From assembly GCF_900141845.1 (NCBI RefSeq), contig NZ_FQZB01000012.1:124001-188000 (forward strand): DNA of 64,000 bases, given 5' to 3'. This document shows positions 50,629-60,095 of this stretch, piece by piece (within the stretch, counting starts at the first letter, position 1; the number at the start of each line of letters is the position of its first letter). The notes under the pieces are model-generated. The model searched no databases, was not told the origin of the DNA, and saw nothing but the letters and a program-made list of their open reading frames with translations. This DNA comes from Clostridium cavendishii DSM 21758. Its GTDB lineage: Bacteria > Bacillota > Clostridia > Clostridiales > Clostridiaceae. The position numbers and the translations under genes are program-made.

Positions 50629-52335
50629 TTATTCAGATATTTCAACCTTATGAATGTCAGCAGTCCAATGTACAAATGATGATGGATTAAAGTTCTTAAC
50701 CTTTGAGCTAATTGCCATAACATCTTTAGGATTTGCTAAGAATATATATGGAGCTTCCTCATTTAATAATTCCATCCACTCAGCATAAATCTTCTTTCTT
50801 TCTTCTACATTAGTAGTGTGTATACCTTTTTCTATAAGTTCATCTGATTTAGCTGGATGCCAACCTACAGCATTACTTCCACCAAGAACATCACCTGTTG
50901 TATGGAATACTTGAGTTGGATCTGGTTCTGGAGTAAGTCCCCATCCCATAGTGTACATTTCAAAATTTTGTTTATCAAATACATTCTCAGATAATGACGC
51001 AAATTCTACTTGTTCTGCAATCACTTGTACTCCAAGCTTTTCATAACATTCCTTTAGTATTGGAATTAAACTATCATTAAATGGTTGTGTATTAGAAGCT
51101 TTAAAATGGATTTCAAACTTTTTACCATCTTTTTCTCTTATTTTTGTATCTTTATTTAATTTCCAACCTGCCTCATCTAATAATTTATTAGCTTCATCAG
51201 CACTATACTTATATTCATTTACTTTTGATGGTTGAGCCCATGCAACTGGTGAAGTATGTGTATTTATAACTTGAGCATATCCCTTAAAGAAAGCATCTAC
51301 AGCTCCTTGTCTATTTAATCCATAAGTCAAAGCTTGACGAACCTTTTTATCTTTAAACATATCATTTCTAAGATTCATACCTATATAAAGATATTTATTA
51401 GCAGGATAACTTAAAACATCTATAAAACCTGATGATTTTAGTAATTGAACACTTTCTGGTTTAGGAGATACTAAATCCACGTCCACGCTACCAGCTTGAA
51501 GCTCTTGTATGTTAGTTGCTAGATTTGTAACCTTCATTATTATATTAGGAATTTTTGGTGCTCCTCTAAAGTAACCATCATTTTTCTCAAAGCTTACATA
51601 TTCACCCTTTTTAAACTCTTTAAATTTATATGGACCACAGCCTACTGGTTGTAAAAACTTATCTTTTAATTTTTGAATATTTCCTTTTTCAAAATTATAT
51701 ATATGCTTAGGAACAATTCCCAATGTGAAATCATTAGGCGCAGCTGCTCTTACTTCTGATAATGTAATTTCTACAGTTTTCTTATCTATCGCTTTTACAC
51801 CCTCTAAAGTTTTAGCATCTCCTTGATTATATTCTTTAAATCCTTTTATTTTTTGAACTGCTGCATTAGATATTCCATCGTACTTAGGATCACTTAACGC
51901 TGTATAAGTAAATACTACATCATCAGATGTTACTTCAGTACCATCTGAAAACTTAGCATCATTTAATGTGAATGTATAAACTTTATCGTCTTTTACTGTA
52001 TAATCCTTAGCTAAGAGCTTAGTTGGAAGCCCCTTCTCATCATTTCCTAATAATCCATCAAAAATTAACTCACTTACCCAACCATCATAAGTTGTATCTG
52101 CATATAATGGATTAAACTTTCCTGATGGATTAACAGTACCAACAACCAAAGTATCTTTTCTATTTTTAGCTACATCTGGAAGCTTTTTAGGATCTGCCGC
52201 AGCTTCTCTCTTTAATTGTTGTGCTGTTTTATCATCAGCTTTTTTCCCCGCATCATCAGCTTTTTTTCCACAAGCTGTTAACATAACAGAGCTTGCTAAT
52301 AGTACACTCAGTACTGCAATTGACTTTCTTTTCAT
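50629..52335 (-). CDS. Oligopeptide/dipeptide ABC transporter substrate-binding lipoprotein
   Basis: The mature start is a lipoprotein signal KRKSIAVLSVLLASSVMLTACG with Cys after LTA, then a charged linker and the SBP_bac_5 fold. Blocks include FNPLYADTTYDGWVSELIFD, YTFTLNDAKFSDGTEVTSDD, VGCGPYKFKEFKKGEYVSFE, VRQALTYGLNRQGAVDAFFK and NEEAPYIFLANPKDVMAIS. The ATG at 52335 is preferred over a GTG at 52383 that overlaps the Shine-Dalgarno. Hydrolysable peptide import is typical. The permease and ATPase genes are not adjacent. Confidence 0.93.
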   Translation of the reverse strand: MKRKSIAVLSVLLASSVMLTACGKKADDAGKKADDKTAQQLKREAAADPKKLPDVAKNRKDTLVVGTVNPSGKFNPLYADTTYDGWVSELIFDGLLGNDEKGLPTKLLAKDYTVKDDKVYTFTLNDAKFSDGTEVTSDDVVFTYTALSDPKYDGISNAAVQKIKGFKEYNQGDAKTLEGVKAIDKKTVEITLSEVRAAAPNDFTLGIVPKHIYNFEKGNIQKLKDKFLQPVGCGPYKFKEFKKGEYVSFEKNDGYFRGAPKIPNIIMKVTNLATNIQELQAGSVDVDLVSPKPESVQLLKSSGFIDVLSYPANKYLYIGMNLRNDMFKDKKVRQALTYGLNRQGAVDAFFKGYAQVINTHTSPVAWAQPSKVNEYKYSADEANKLLDEAGWKLNKDTKIREKDGKKFEIHFKASNTQPFNDSLIPILKECYEKLGVQVIAEQVEFASLSENVFDKQNFEMYTMGWGLTPEPDPTQVFHTTGDVLGGSNAVGWHPAKSDELIEKGIHTTNVEERKKIYAEWMELLNEEAPYIFLANPKDVMAISSKVKNFNPSSFVHWTADIHKVEISE

Positions 52336-52388
52336 CTTATTATCTACTTTTATCAAAACCCTATACGATAAAAGTAGATTCACCCCCT
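52336..52388 (-). promoter_or_regulatory. Shine-Dalgarno separated from its ATG by a perfect 13-bp hairpin
   Basis: On the minus strand AAGGGGGTG is followed one nt later by ATCTACTTTTATC, a 12-nt loop, and GATAAAAGTAGAT, then AATAAG and ATG. Without the 38-nt hairpin the spacing between ribosome binding site and start is about 8-9 nt. The hairpin therefore probably bridges the two, or controls access to them. Confidence 0.6.
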
Positions 52389-52435
52389 TTTTATATTTTT
52401 ATATTTTTATATTTTTATATTTATATATATTTATA

Positions 52436-52449
52436 ACTGGTAAACCAGT
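52436..52449. promoter_or_regulatory. Palindromic operator-like site ACTGGT-AA-ACCAGT
   Basis: This perfect 6-bp inverted repeat lies in the promoter region of the peptide-binding protein gene, next to four tandem TATATTTTTA-like repeats (52391-52430). The TGGT-nn-ACCA form resembles GntR/FadR-type operators, by analogy only. Confidence 0.45.
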
Positions 52450-52650
52450 ATATAATTTAAACATATATCAAAATATCCCCTGCAACTTTTGTAATTTGTT
52501 ACTTTTTCTTTAACTTTCTTAACAAACAATTAAGCTTATATATTTTATACCATATATCAAAAAGTAATACAAGCTCTTTTTTATATATTTTTTATATTTT
52601 TTATATTTTTTTACCTTATATCCAACTTTCCCCCCACTTACTTAACAGAT

Positions 52651-53130
52651 TCACATTTCATTAAGGGTCCAAATTATAAAATTCAAAATTCCAGCATAAA
52701 TAATCCATAATAGATATGGAATTAATAATATTCCCGCTATACGGTTAATTTTAAAAAATTTAATAGTCATAATAAGTACTATTATTATAAGTATGCAAAG
52801 TTCTATAAAAGCTATCCCGTATAAATTAAATTTAAAAAATATAATAGCCCATAAAAAATTTAAAATAAGCTGTACTAAATATAATTTCAAAGCACCATCT
52901 ATATTTTTACCTAATGCTTTTTCTTTATATATTATGTAAGCAGCTACTGCCATTAATATATACAATATAGCCCAAACTATAGGAAAAATTATAGGTGGCG
53001 GAAAAAACCAGGGCTTATTTAAGGTTTCATATATAAATATAGAATCTCTTATAAAATAGCCTATTAAACTTCCTCCTCCAAGTGTTAATAAAAGGCTTAG
53101 AAATAATACCTTTAAATTTGCATTCTTCAT
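52651..53130 (-). CDS. TspO/MBR family protein
   Basis: From ATG 53130 behind GGAGGTGATATG the 159-residue protein has five membrane helices and the TspO core LNKPWFFPPPIIFPIVWAIL, YILMAVAAYIIYKE and LNFLWAIIFFKFNLYGIAFI. TspO proteins bind tetrapyrroles and other hydrophobic ligands and modulate stress responses. It is transcribed away from the two-component genes at 53225. Confidence 0.93.
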   Translation of the reverse strand: MKNANLKVLFLSLLLTLGGGSLIGYFIRDSIFIYETLNKPWFFPPPIIFPIVWAILYILMAVAAYIIYKEKALGKNIDGALKLYLVQLILNFLWAIIFFKFNLYGIAFIELCILIIIVLIMTIKFFKINRIAGILLIPYLLWIIYAGILNFIIWTLNEM

Positions 53131-53224
53131 AAAACATATCACCTCCATCTAAATTTATGTTCTTTTAACCCTTATTATGCTATAATAATGTAATTAAAAC
53201 ACATTATTTAAAGAGGTGAATACT

Positions 53225-53908
53225 ATGAATATTCTAATTGCTGAAGATGAAAAGGATATACGAAACCTTATAGAACTTCATTTAAGTAAAGAAGATTTTA
53301 AAGTTTTTGAAGCTGAAGACGGTCTAGAAGCCATATCCATATTTGGAAGTGAACACATAGATCTAGCTATTTTAGATGTAATGATGCCTAATTTAGATGG
53401 CATAGGTGTGATAAAACATATTCGTGAAAAAAGTGAAATACCAGTTATATTTTTAACTGCAAAATCTGAGGATCATGATAAAATTTTAGGATTAGGTCTT
53501 GGAGCTGATGATTATATGGTTAAACCATTTAGTCCTATAGAACTCTTAGCCAGAGTAAATGCTCAACTTAGAAGATATTATAAATATAGTTCAGGTAAAA
53601 CTAAAAGTGAAATAACTTTAGGTGAATTAAAAATAGATAAAGATAGTTGTGCAGTTTTTAAAAACTCTGAGCCTTTAGAATTAAATGCTAAAGAATTTAA
53701 AATATTAGAATTACTCATGGATAATCCGGGAAAAGTATATACCAAGAAGCAACTCTATGAGTTAGTTTGGTGCGATACATATTACGGAGATGATAACACA
53801 ATAATGGTTCATATAAGCCATATAAGAGATAAGATAGAAACTAATCCCAAAGCTCCAAAATATTTAAAAACTATCCGAGGTATTGGATATAAAATGGAGA
53901 GGATGTAA
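53225..53908 (+). CDS. OmpR/PhoB-family response regulator
   Basis: From ATG 53225 (AGAGGTG upstream) the 227-residue protein has a receiver domain with the acidic pocket AEDEKD, phospho-acceptor Asp51 in LAILDVMMPNLDG, Thr in IFLTAKSEDHDK and Lys in DDYMVKPFSP. A winged-helix output domain follows (LELNAKEFKILELLMDNPGK, IMVHISHIRDKIE, YLKTIRGIGYKME). The histidine kinase gene begins right after its stop codon. Confidence 0.97.
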   Translation: MNILIAEDEKDIRNLIELHLSKEDFKVFEAEDGLEAISIFGSEHIDLAILDVMMPNLDGIGVIKHIREKSEIPVIFLTAKSEDHDKILGLGLGADDYMVKPFSPIELLARVNAQLRRYYKYSSGKTKSEITLGELKIDKDSCAVFKNSEPLELNAKEFKILELLMDNPGKVYTKKQLYELVWCDTYYGDDNTIMVHISHIRDKIETNPKAPKYLKTIRGIGYKMERM

Positions 53909-55351
53909 TTGAAAAGTTTTAAACAAAAGGTTAGAAAAAGAAAAACTTTAGCTACCACCTTACTTAGAAATTATATTTTATCCTTTATTCTTATGTTATT
54001 TATACTTGTATTCTCTTCAATTATAGCTGTACTAATAGCTGTTGTTTATTTTGATATACTACCAAATAATAATATTTACGCAAGTGATCTTATGAAAGAT
54101 AATTATAAAGATATAGATACAACTGACATTGAAAAATTAAAAGGTTTTGTATTAATTCTTGATAAAGATTCTAATATTATTTATAAAAAAGGAAATTTTA
54201 ATATTCCAATAGATAAACTAACTCCAAAGGATTACACATCATTAATGTATAATAATGAAGCACTTGTATTTCTAGATAAAGAAAATGAGGTTCATTCTGC
54301 TCTTAATTATTATGACTTTGATGTGAGTTATAATAGAAATAAGGATTTTCTTCTAGTCGTTGCTATACCTAAAAATGCTGTTGCATACAAACCTACTAAA
54401 ATATCTGTAAAACAATTCTTAGCTTTAGCTGTAGCTATTTGTATTTGTTTATACTCAATTATTTTTGTTCTTTATGCAAAAGTAACTTCAAGATATTTTA
54501 TAAAACCACTTAGCCTTTTAACTGAGGGTGCAAAAAAACTTGCTTTAGGTAATTATGAAACTAGAATAAAAATACGTGCAAATAATGAATTTGGTGAACT
54601 TAGTGATGCTTTTAATATAATGGCTAAAAAAATTGAAGAAGAAAAAAAACTTAAAGAAAAATCTGAAGAAGCTCGGAAGCGTTTAATTTTAGATATATCT
54701 CATGATTTGAAAAATCCGCTTGCTTCAATTATGGGTTATTCTAATTACTTATGTAAAAATGATGATATAGATACGGAGGAACTTTCTAAGTATTTAAATA
54801 TAATTGAGCGTAACAGTATTAGAGCGAATTCTTTAATTCAAGATTTATTCGAATTTTCAAAACTTGATAGTGTAGATTTTGAACTAAAAAAAGAAAAAGT
54901 AGATATATGTGAATTTTTGAGAGAGCTTATAGGTGCATATATACCTTTACTTGAAGAAAAAGATTTTGATTATGACTTTAATATTCCAGAAGAAAATATA
55001 TTTATAAATATAGATACAAAACATATAGATAGAGCTTTAAGTAATCTACTTTTAAATAGTTTAAAATATAATCCTCCTAAAACCAAAGTCTTTATAGGCA
55101 TTAGCATTTTAGAAGATAACACTATTGAACTTGTACTAAAAGATAATGGTATAGGGATTTCCAAAGAAAAAATTGAGACTATCTTTGATCCATTTGTAAG
55201 AGAAGATGAATCTAGGAATTCTAATAGTGGTGGTACAGGTCTTGGACTTGCTATAACTAAAACTATAATACTTAAACATAATGGAAATATTCTTTTACAA
55301 TCTGAAAAAAATAAAGGATGTACTTTTTTAATTACTCTTCCTATAAATTAA
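53909..55351 (+). CDS. Sensor histidine kinase paired with the OmpR regulator
   Basis: The 480-residue protein begins at TTG directly after the regulator stop codon, with GGAGAGGATG as ribosome binding site. It has two membrane segments (about residues 20-47 and 167-190) enclosing an extracellular sensor domain, then a HAMP-like linker, HisKA with ISHDLKNPLASIMGYSNYL and HATPase with NLLLNSLKYNP, DNGIGISKEKIETIFDPF and GGTGLGLAI. The signal is unknown. Confidence 0.96.
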   Translation: MKSFKQKVRKRKTLATTLLRNYILSFILMLFILVFSSIIAVLIAVVYFDILPNNNIYASDLMKDNYKDIDTTDIEKLKGFVLILDKDSNIIYKKGNFNIPIDKLTPKDYTSLMYNNEALVFLDKENEVHSALNYYDFDVSYNRNKDFLLVVAIPKNAVAYKPTKISVKQFLALAVAICICLYSIIFVLYAKVTSRYFIKPLSLLTEGAKKLALGNYETRIKIRANNEFGELSDAFNIMAKKIEEEKKLKEKSEEARKRLILDISHDLKNPLASIMGYSNYLCKNDDIDTEELSKYLNIIERNSIRANSLIQDLFEFSKLDSVDFELKKEKVDICEFLRELIGAYIPLLEEKDFDYDFNIPEENIFINIDTKHIDRALSNLLLNSLKYNPPKTKVFIGISILEDNTIELVLKDNGIGISKEKIETIFDPFVREDESRNSNSGGTGLGLAITKTIILKHNGNILLQSEKNKGCTFLITLPIN

Positions 55352-55356
55352 AACTT

Positions 55357-55404
55357 TTTTAAGTTCCATCAATTAAATTGAAAATCTAATTGATGGAACT
55401 TATT
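55357..55404 (+). terminator. Terminator of the two-component operon
   Basis: AAGTTCCATCAATTA and TAATTGATGGAACTT form a perfect 15-bp stem. It is flanked by T and A runs and may act on both strands. Confidence 0.8.
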
Positions 55405-55454
55405 CATATAAAGGATATTAAATAGGCGTTTATATTATAAATATTTATAATATA

Positions 55455-55500
55455 TGTAAAATGGTATGCTGAAATAATCAACATACCATTTTACATATAT
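55455..55500 (-). terminator. Terminator of the double sensor-kinase operon
   Basis: GTAAAATGGTATG and CATACCATTTTAC form a 13-bp stem. It overlaps the last codons of the kinase ending at 55491. Confidence 0.7.
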
Positions 55501-57551
55501 ATATCAGAAAATTCTATATCTACTTTTTCTATTAAATTATTTATTTGTGCATTTGCTAATTCTAAATCATAATCATCTGAAATAAATTCTCTTTTAAACT
55601 CTATTATAAAACCTACCCCATTCTCTTCATTTGAAGAAAGCTTTATAGTACCATCTTGTAATTCTATAAGTGCTTTTGTTATATAAAGTCCTAATCCACT
55701 TCCTTCTTGCTGCCTACTTAAAGACTTATTTGTTTTTGTAAATTTATCAAAAATGTAAGGTTTTTCTTCATCGCTTATTTTATAGCCATCATTTTCAACT
55801 ATTATAGTTACAAAATCCTGATTTGTCTTTATATTTATCCATATATGTCCACCACATCTTCCATATTTAACACAGTTAGATAGTAGGTTAAGTATACATC
55901 TTTCTATATATTCTCTATTACACTTTACAAAAACCTCTTCTTCATCAGAATCAAAAATAAGAGTTATTCCAGTTTTGTTTATATATTTAAAAGATTCCTG
56001 AGCAACATTTTCAACTACCATAACTATATTATAAACTTTAACCTCAAAATTCATAAAACCTTCAGATATCTTATTTGCATCTATAAAGTTATTTATTGTT
56101 CGTATAAGTCTTAAACAATTTTGTCTTATTACAATATTATTTTTATCAATTTGCTCTAAGCTCCCTTTTTCTATATATATATTATTTAACTGAAGAGCTG
56201 AAAAAATCACATTTATCGGTGTTCTAAGCTCATGAGATATATTCGAAAAGAAATCCCTCTTTAATTCTTCCTCCTCAAGATATTTTTCAAAGTGACTTCT
56301 AAGACTTTTCATGTTCTCTACATATGTGACATCTCTCATAAAAAGTAAACTAAAATGAGTATCAAAAGATATGTTATATAATTCTATTTTCTTATATTCT
56401 GAATCTTGATTTTTAAAGTTTATGTAGCTAAATACTTTTTCTTCTTTTAGCATTATATGCTTTGAAAAATCTGCACTATACTTGTCTAAATACTTAAAAA
56501 ATTCTCTTTTAGTTTTATTTTTAAGCTTTATTGGATCGACTTCTCCACATAGTTCCAGTGCTGCATTATTAACATAATTTATCTTATCATCATTGAATAT
56601 TACTATTGAATCTTTTACAGAATTTATAAGTTTCGAATACTTATTTTTACTTTTTTCAGCCATAGAGTTAAGCTCTAGAAGCATTCTCATCCTTTCATTT
56701 AATCTCCTATTATAATATTCATGCTCTTTTTCTCTTAATATCAATTCTTTATATATATCTTCATAACATCTATTTACAGCGAACTCTGAAATTGCTTCAT
56801 ATAAAGTATAATAAGCTAAATACTTAAAGATATGAACTGCAAATATTATTTCTAATTTATTAAAAATTATTGTAGAAAAATATAAAAATGCTAATCCTTC
56901 ATATATACCTATAAATATAAGATATAACATTATATATATACTTTGACATTCTAATATAATCTTTTTATTTTTGATGAATAAAATTATATTGCACACAAGC
57001 ATACATGTTGCAATAATCATATTTGGATATATGAATACATCAAATTTTATCCCCTTAAATATAGTATCCTGAAATATAAGAACCCCAAATAAAATTGAAA
57101 AAAAAGTAGCCCCCAATACTCCATAAAGTATAATTATTGATTCATATTTTATTTTTCTTAAGTTAGATAAAAAAGCTATAAATATTATAGTATTTTCTAA
57201 ATAATAAGTCATAAGCCAAGAAACTACAGTAAAATTTAATTCCATAAGTTTATAATTTTGCATATCAAAATTTAATATATGAATAATTCCTGTAATTGAT
57301 GTTAATGCAAAGCCAAGACCTATATGCGTAAAAAAGCTATTTTTATTATAGTTATATTTATTAATTGAAATAATAGCTAACGCAGCACCTACAGTCACAC
57401 ATAAAATTTCTACAAACTGATGAAATATTGTATAATTTTTATTTTGTGAATATATAAGTATTATTAGTAATAATGCTGGTATAAATATCCTTATAATATA
57501 TAAATCTTTATTAATTTTTTTTGTATCATTAATTTCTAAATCCTTATTCAT
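55491..57551 (-). CDS. Membrane histidine kinase with MASE3-like sensor and PAS domain (second of a pair)
   Basis: The 686-residue protein has about eight N-terminal membrane helices (residues ~20-260, MASE3-like: GLGFALTSITGIIHILNFDM, LENTIIFIAFLSNLRKI). A coiled linker and a PAS domain (INSVKDSIVIFNDDKINYVN) follow. The kinase core has FFSNISHELRTPINVIFSAL, NLLSNCVKYG and GSGLGLYITKALIELQDG. Its start overlaps the end of the upstream paralog by 8 nt, so the two are translationally coupled. No response regulator gene is in the unit. Confidence 0.92.
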   Translation of the reverse strand: MNKDLEINDTKKINKDLYIIRIFIPALLLIILIYSQNKNYTIFHQFVEILCVTVGAALAIISINKYNYNKNSFFTHIGLGFALTSITGIIHILNFDMQNYKLMELNFTVVSWLMTYYLENTIIFIAFLSNLRKIKYESIIILYGVLGATFFSILFGVLIFQDTIFKGIKFDVFIYPNMIIATCMLVCNIILFIKNKKIILECQSIYIMLYLIFIGIYEGLAFLYFSTIIFNKLEIIFAVHIFKYLAYYTLYEAISEFAVNRCYEDIYKELILREKEHEYYNRRLNERMRMLLELNSMAEKSKNKYSKLINSVKDSIVIFNDDKINYVNNAALELCGEVDPIKLKNKTKREFFKYLDKYSADFSKHIMLKEEKVFSYINFKNQDSEYKKIELYNISFDTHFSLLFMRDVTYVENMKSLRSHFEKYLEEEELKRDFFSNISHELRTPINVIFSALQLNNIYIEKGSLEQIDKNNIVIRQNCLRLIRTINNFIDANKISEGFMNFEVKVYNIVMVVENVAQESFKYINKTGITLIFDSDEEEVFVKCNREYIERCILNLLSNCVKYGRCGGHIWINIKTNQDFVTIIVENDGYKISDEEKPYIFDKFTKTNKSLSRQQEGSGLGLYITKALIELQDGTIKLSSNEENGVGFIIEFKREFISDDYDLELANAQINNLIEKVDIEFSDIYM

Positions 57552-59487
57552 CTGTTATAGACCTCTCAAATTCTAAACATACTATCGTACCCTCATTTAT
57601 TTTAGATTTTATAAATATATTTCCACCTTGAAGCTCTACTAAACTTTTTACAACATAAAGACCTATACCAGTTCCACGACTTAAATTATTCAAACTACTT
57701 TCCATAGAATATCTTTCAAATGCTTGATTTATAAATTCTTCTTCCATTCCACAACCATCATCTATTATAGATATATTTACTTTATCATAATAAATTTTTA
57801 TTATGATCTGTATATTTCCATTTTCAGTATATTTTATAGAATTAGATAATAAATTTAAGATTATTCTCTCCATAAACTCTTTGTCACAATCTACATATAT
57901 TTCTTCATCACAAGTATCAAATGTAAAATTTATGTTGTAACTTTTTATATAATCTACAAGGCTTGTACTAAAATCTTCTATAAGCTCTACTATATTATAT
58001 TTTTCTATTTGTGGTTTTAAATAATCATAAGATATTTTCGATACATCTATTAAGTTGTTTGCAAGTCTAATTAATGTTGTACAGTTTTCTTTATTTATGA
58101 AATTATATTTTTTTATAGTTTTGAAGTTCCCATTTTCTATCAATAACTTTTGTAATTGAACTGAACTATAAATTACGTTTATTGGCGTTTTTAAATCATG
58201 AGTTATATTTGATAAAAAATCATTTCTCATTCTCTCTTCTAACAATTTTTTTTCAACTTTATTTTTCATTATCTCAAGTTTTTTCATTTCAGAAATATCT
58301 TTAAAAACTAATATATATTCATCCTCATCTTCATTTGCTGTAAATATTTGAATTTCAAGATTTAAATATATATTATTTATACAAGCTACTCCTTCATAAC
58401 TCCCATTATATCCCTTTTTTAAAATATCTCCTATTTTATTTTTATCTTCTATATTTACAACATCAAAAATATTTTTATTTATAACTTGTTTTAAACCTTT
58501 TAACTTTAAAAGATTTACAAATCTTTTATTAGAATAAATTATTCTACTATTATGATTACTAACTATAATCATAGGCAATGGTATATTATCAAATAAGCTT
58601 CTAAACATGTTTTCTCTATCTTTTATATATTTTTGAAAATTCTCAAGTTGATTATTTTTTTCTAATATCTTCTCATTTATATAATTTAATTGATTATTTC
58701 TTAAATATAAATCTTTAAATAATATTTTATACGGTTTATTTAATAATTTTTCTACCATACTAAAATAAAATATTCCATATGCAAATAATTTAAATATATT
58801 TGCTATAAACATACCTAAATCTCTATATTCGGTGTTATTTAGAAAATTAAATACTAAATTTGAAGTTATTAGAAATATTAGATATATTGATAAATAGTTT
58901 ATTTCATCTTTTTTTAAAATTGGGTATCTTAATATATAAAAAATAGCCCATATTGTAAGAACTATAATTATAAAATAAACTGCTATAACTCTATACTTGT
59001 CATTTATATTTAAATTATAAATCCCTAGAAATATTGTAAACACTACCATATTTATAAATATATACCTTCTTTTAACTATAGTATCTATTTCAGTCATTTC
59101 TATATGCCTAAAAGAAAATATAATATACAATAATTCTAAAACTATAGGATAACTAAAATAAACACTACTTTTTAACTCTTTTGAATAAAATAAATTATTT
59201 ATACTATCTAATGGTATCATATGTATAATATTAAATAATCCAATTAAAAAGAAGGCAATTCCAGAAAGTGAGAAAAAAACATTTTTTACAAATTTAGCTG
59301 TAGATATACTTAAAAGCATAATACTAAAACATGCTATTGAAAACAATATATGTACTAAATATTCTGACATATTAGAATTGATTAAAAATATATTGATTAA
59401 AAATATAAGAAAGAAAAAATATATAATTATAAATTTTTTTATATTATTAATTGAAGTATATAATATACTTGAAATTTTATTCTCCAT
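57544..59487 (-). CDS. Membrane histidine kinase with MASE3-like sensor and PAS domain (first of a pair)
   Basis: This 647-residue paralog of the downstream kinase has N-terminal membrane helices (MASE3-like, up to about residue 245), a PAS domain (LFDNIPLPMIIVSNHNSRII) and the kinase core FLSNITHDLKTPINVIYSSV, NLLSNSIKYTENG, DDGCGMEEEFINQAFERYSM and GTGIGLYVVKSLVELQGG. Start ATG lies behind AGGGAGGAAGACT. Two co-translated similar kinases could form a heterodimer (inference). The phosphorylation target is not encoded here. Confidence 0.92.
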   Translation of the reverse strand: MENKISSILYTSINNIKKFIIIYFFFLIFLINIFLINSNMSEYLVHILFSIACFSIMLLSISTAKFVKNVFFSLSGIAFFLIGLFNIIHMIPLDSINNLFYSKELKSSVYFSYPIVLELLYIIFSFRHIEMTEIDTIVKRRYIFINMVVFTIFLGIYNLNINDKYRVIAVYFIIIVLTIWAIFYILRYPILKKDEINYLSIYLIFLITSNLVFNFLNNTEYRDLGMFIANIFKLFAYGIFYFSMVEKLLNKPYKILFKDLYLRNNQLNYINEKILEKNNQLENFQKYIKDRENMFRSLFDNIPLPMIIVSNHNSRIIYSNKRFVNLLKLKGLKQVINKNIFDVVNIEDKNKIGDILKKGYNGSYEGVACINNIYLNLEIQIFTANEDEDEYILVFKDISEMKKLEIMKNKVEKKLLEERMRNDFLSNITHDLKTPINVIYSSVQLQKLLIENGNFKTIKKYNFINKENCTTLIRLANNLIDVSKISYDYLKPQIEKYNIVELIEDFSTSLVDYIKSYNINFTFDTCDEEIYVDCDKEFMERIILNLLSNSIKYTENGNIQIIIKIYYDKVNISIIDDGCGMEEEFINQAFERYSMESSLNNLSRGTGIGLYVVKSLVELQGGNIFIKSKINEGTIVCLEFERSITDE

Positions 59488-59628
59488 AGTCTTCCTCCCT
59501 ACTTATACTAGTTTACCTCATTTTGCTAATTTTAAAAATAGATTTTTTTATTTATTATTATTTTTTTTAATTTTGTATACACTAATAAAGTAAAATGAAT
59601 TTATATAATATACAAAGGAGAAGATGTT

Positions 59629-60027
59629 ATGCTTAAAGAATTTAAAGAGTTCGCAATTAAAGGTAATGTGATTGACCTTGCCGTTGGTGTTGTTATTGGA
59701 GGTGCTTTTTCTAAAATAGTAAGTTCTCTTGTAAATGATATAATTATGCCTTTCATAGGACTACTTACAGGTGGTGTTAATTTTACTTATTTAAAAATAG
59801 TACTTAGAGAAAAACATGGTGACGTACCAGCATTAACTTTCAACTATGGTCAATTCATTCAAAACATAATTGATTTCTTAATAATAGCTTTTTCCATTTT
59901 TATGTTTGTTAAAGTTATTAATAAATTTAAAAAAGATCAAGTTACTAAAGAAGAAGCCAAGCAAAATACCCAAGAACAACTACTTACTGAAATTAGAGAT
60001 CTTCTAAAACAAAATGTTATCAAATAA
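59629..60027 (+). CDS. mscL: Large-conductance mechanosensitive channel MscL
   Basis: The 132-residue protein has the N-terminal amphipathic helix and pore helix FKEFAIKGNVIDLAVGVVIG, GAFSKIVSSLVNDIIMPFIG, a loop, the second helix NIIDFLIIAFSIFMFVKVIN and a charged C-terminal bundle. The length is standard. It opens as an emergency osmotic valve. ATG follows AAAGGAGAAGATGTT. Single-gene unit with a strong terminator. Confidence 0.97.
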   Translation: MLKEFKEFAIKGNVIDLAVGVVIGGAFSKIVSSLVNDIIMPFIGLLTGGVNFTYLKIVLREKHGDVPALTFNYGQFIQNIIDFLIIAFSIFMFVKVINKFKKDQVTKEEAKQNTQEQLLTEIRDLLKQNVIK

Positions 60028-60044
60028 CAAGATTATTTTATATA

Positions 60045-60094
60045 TCAAAAAAGATGTTCAAATGAAATAAATCTCTTTTGAACATCTTTTTAAA
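60045..60094. terminator. Bidirectional terminator between mscL and ptsG
   Basis: AAAAAAGATGTTCAAA and TTTGAACATCTTTTTA pair with flanking A and T runs and serve both convergent genes. Confidence 0.85.
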
Positions 60095-60095
60095 A

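Noticed and set aside
50629..52383. GTG at 52383 as start of the peptide-binding lipoprotein
   Set aside because: It lies within the Shine-Dalgarno sequence and would put 16 charged residues before a normal lipoprotein signal peptide. The bridged ATG at 52335 fits better, although only experiment can settle it.
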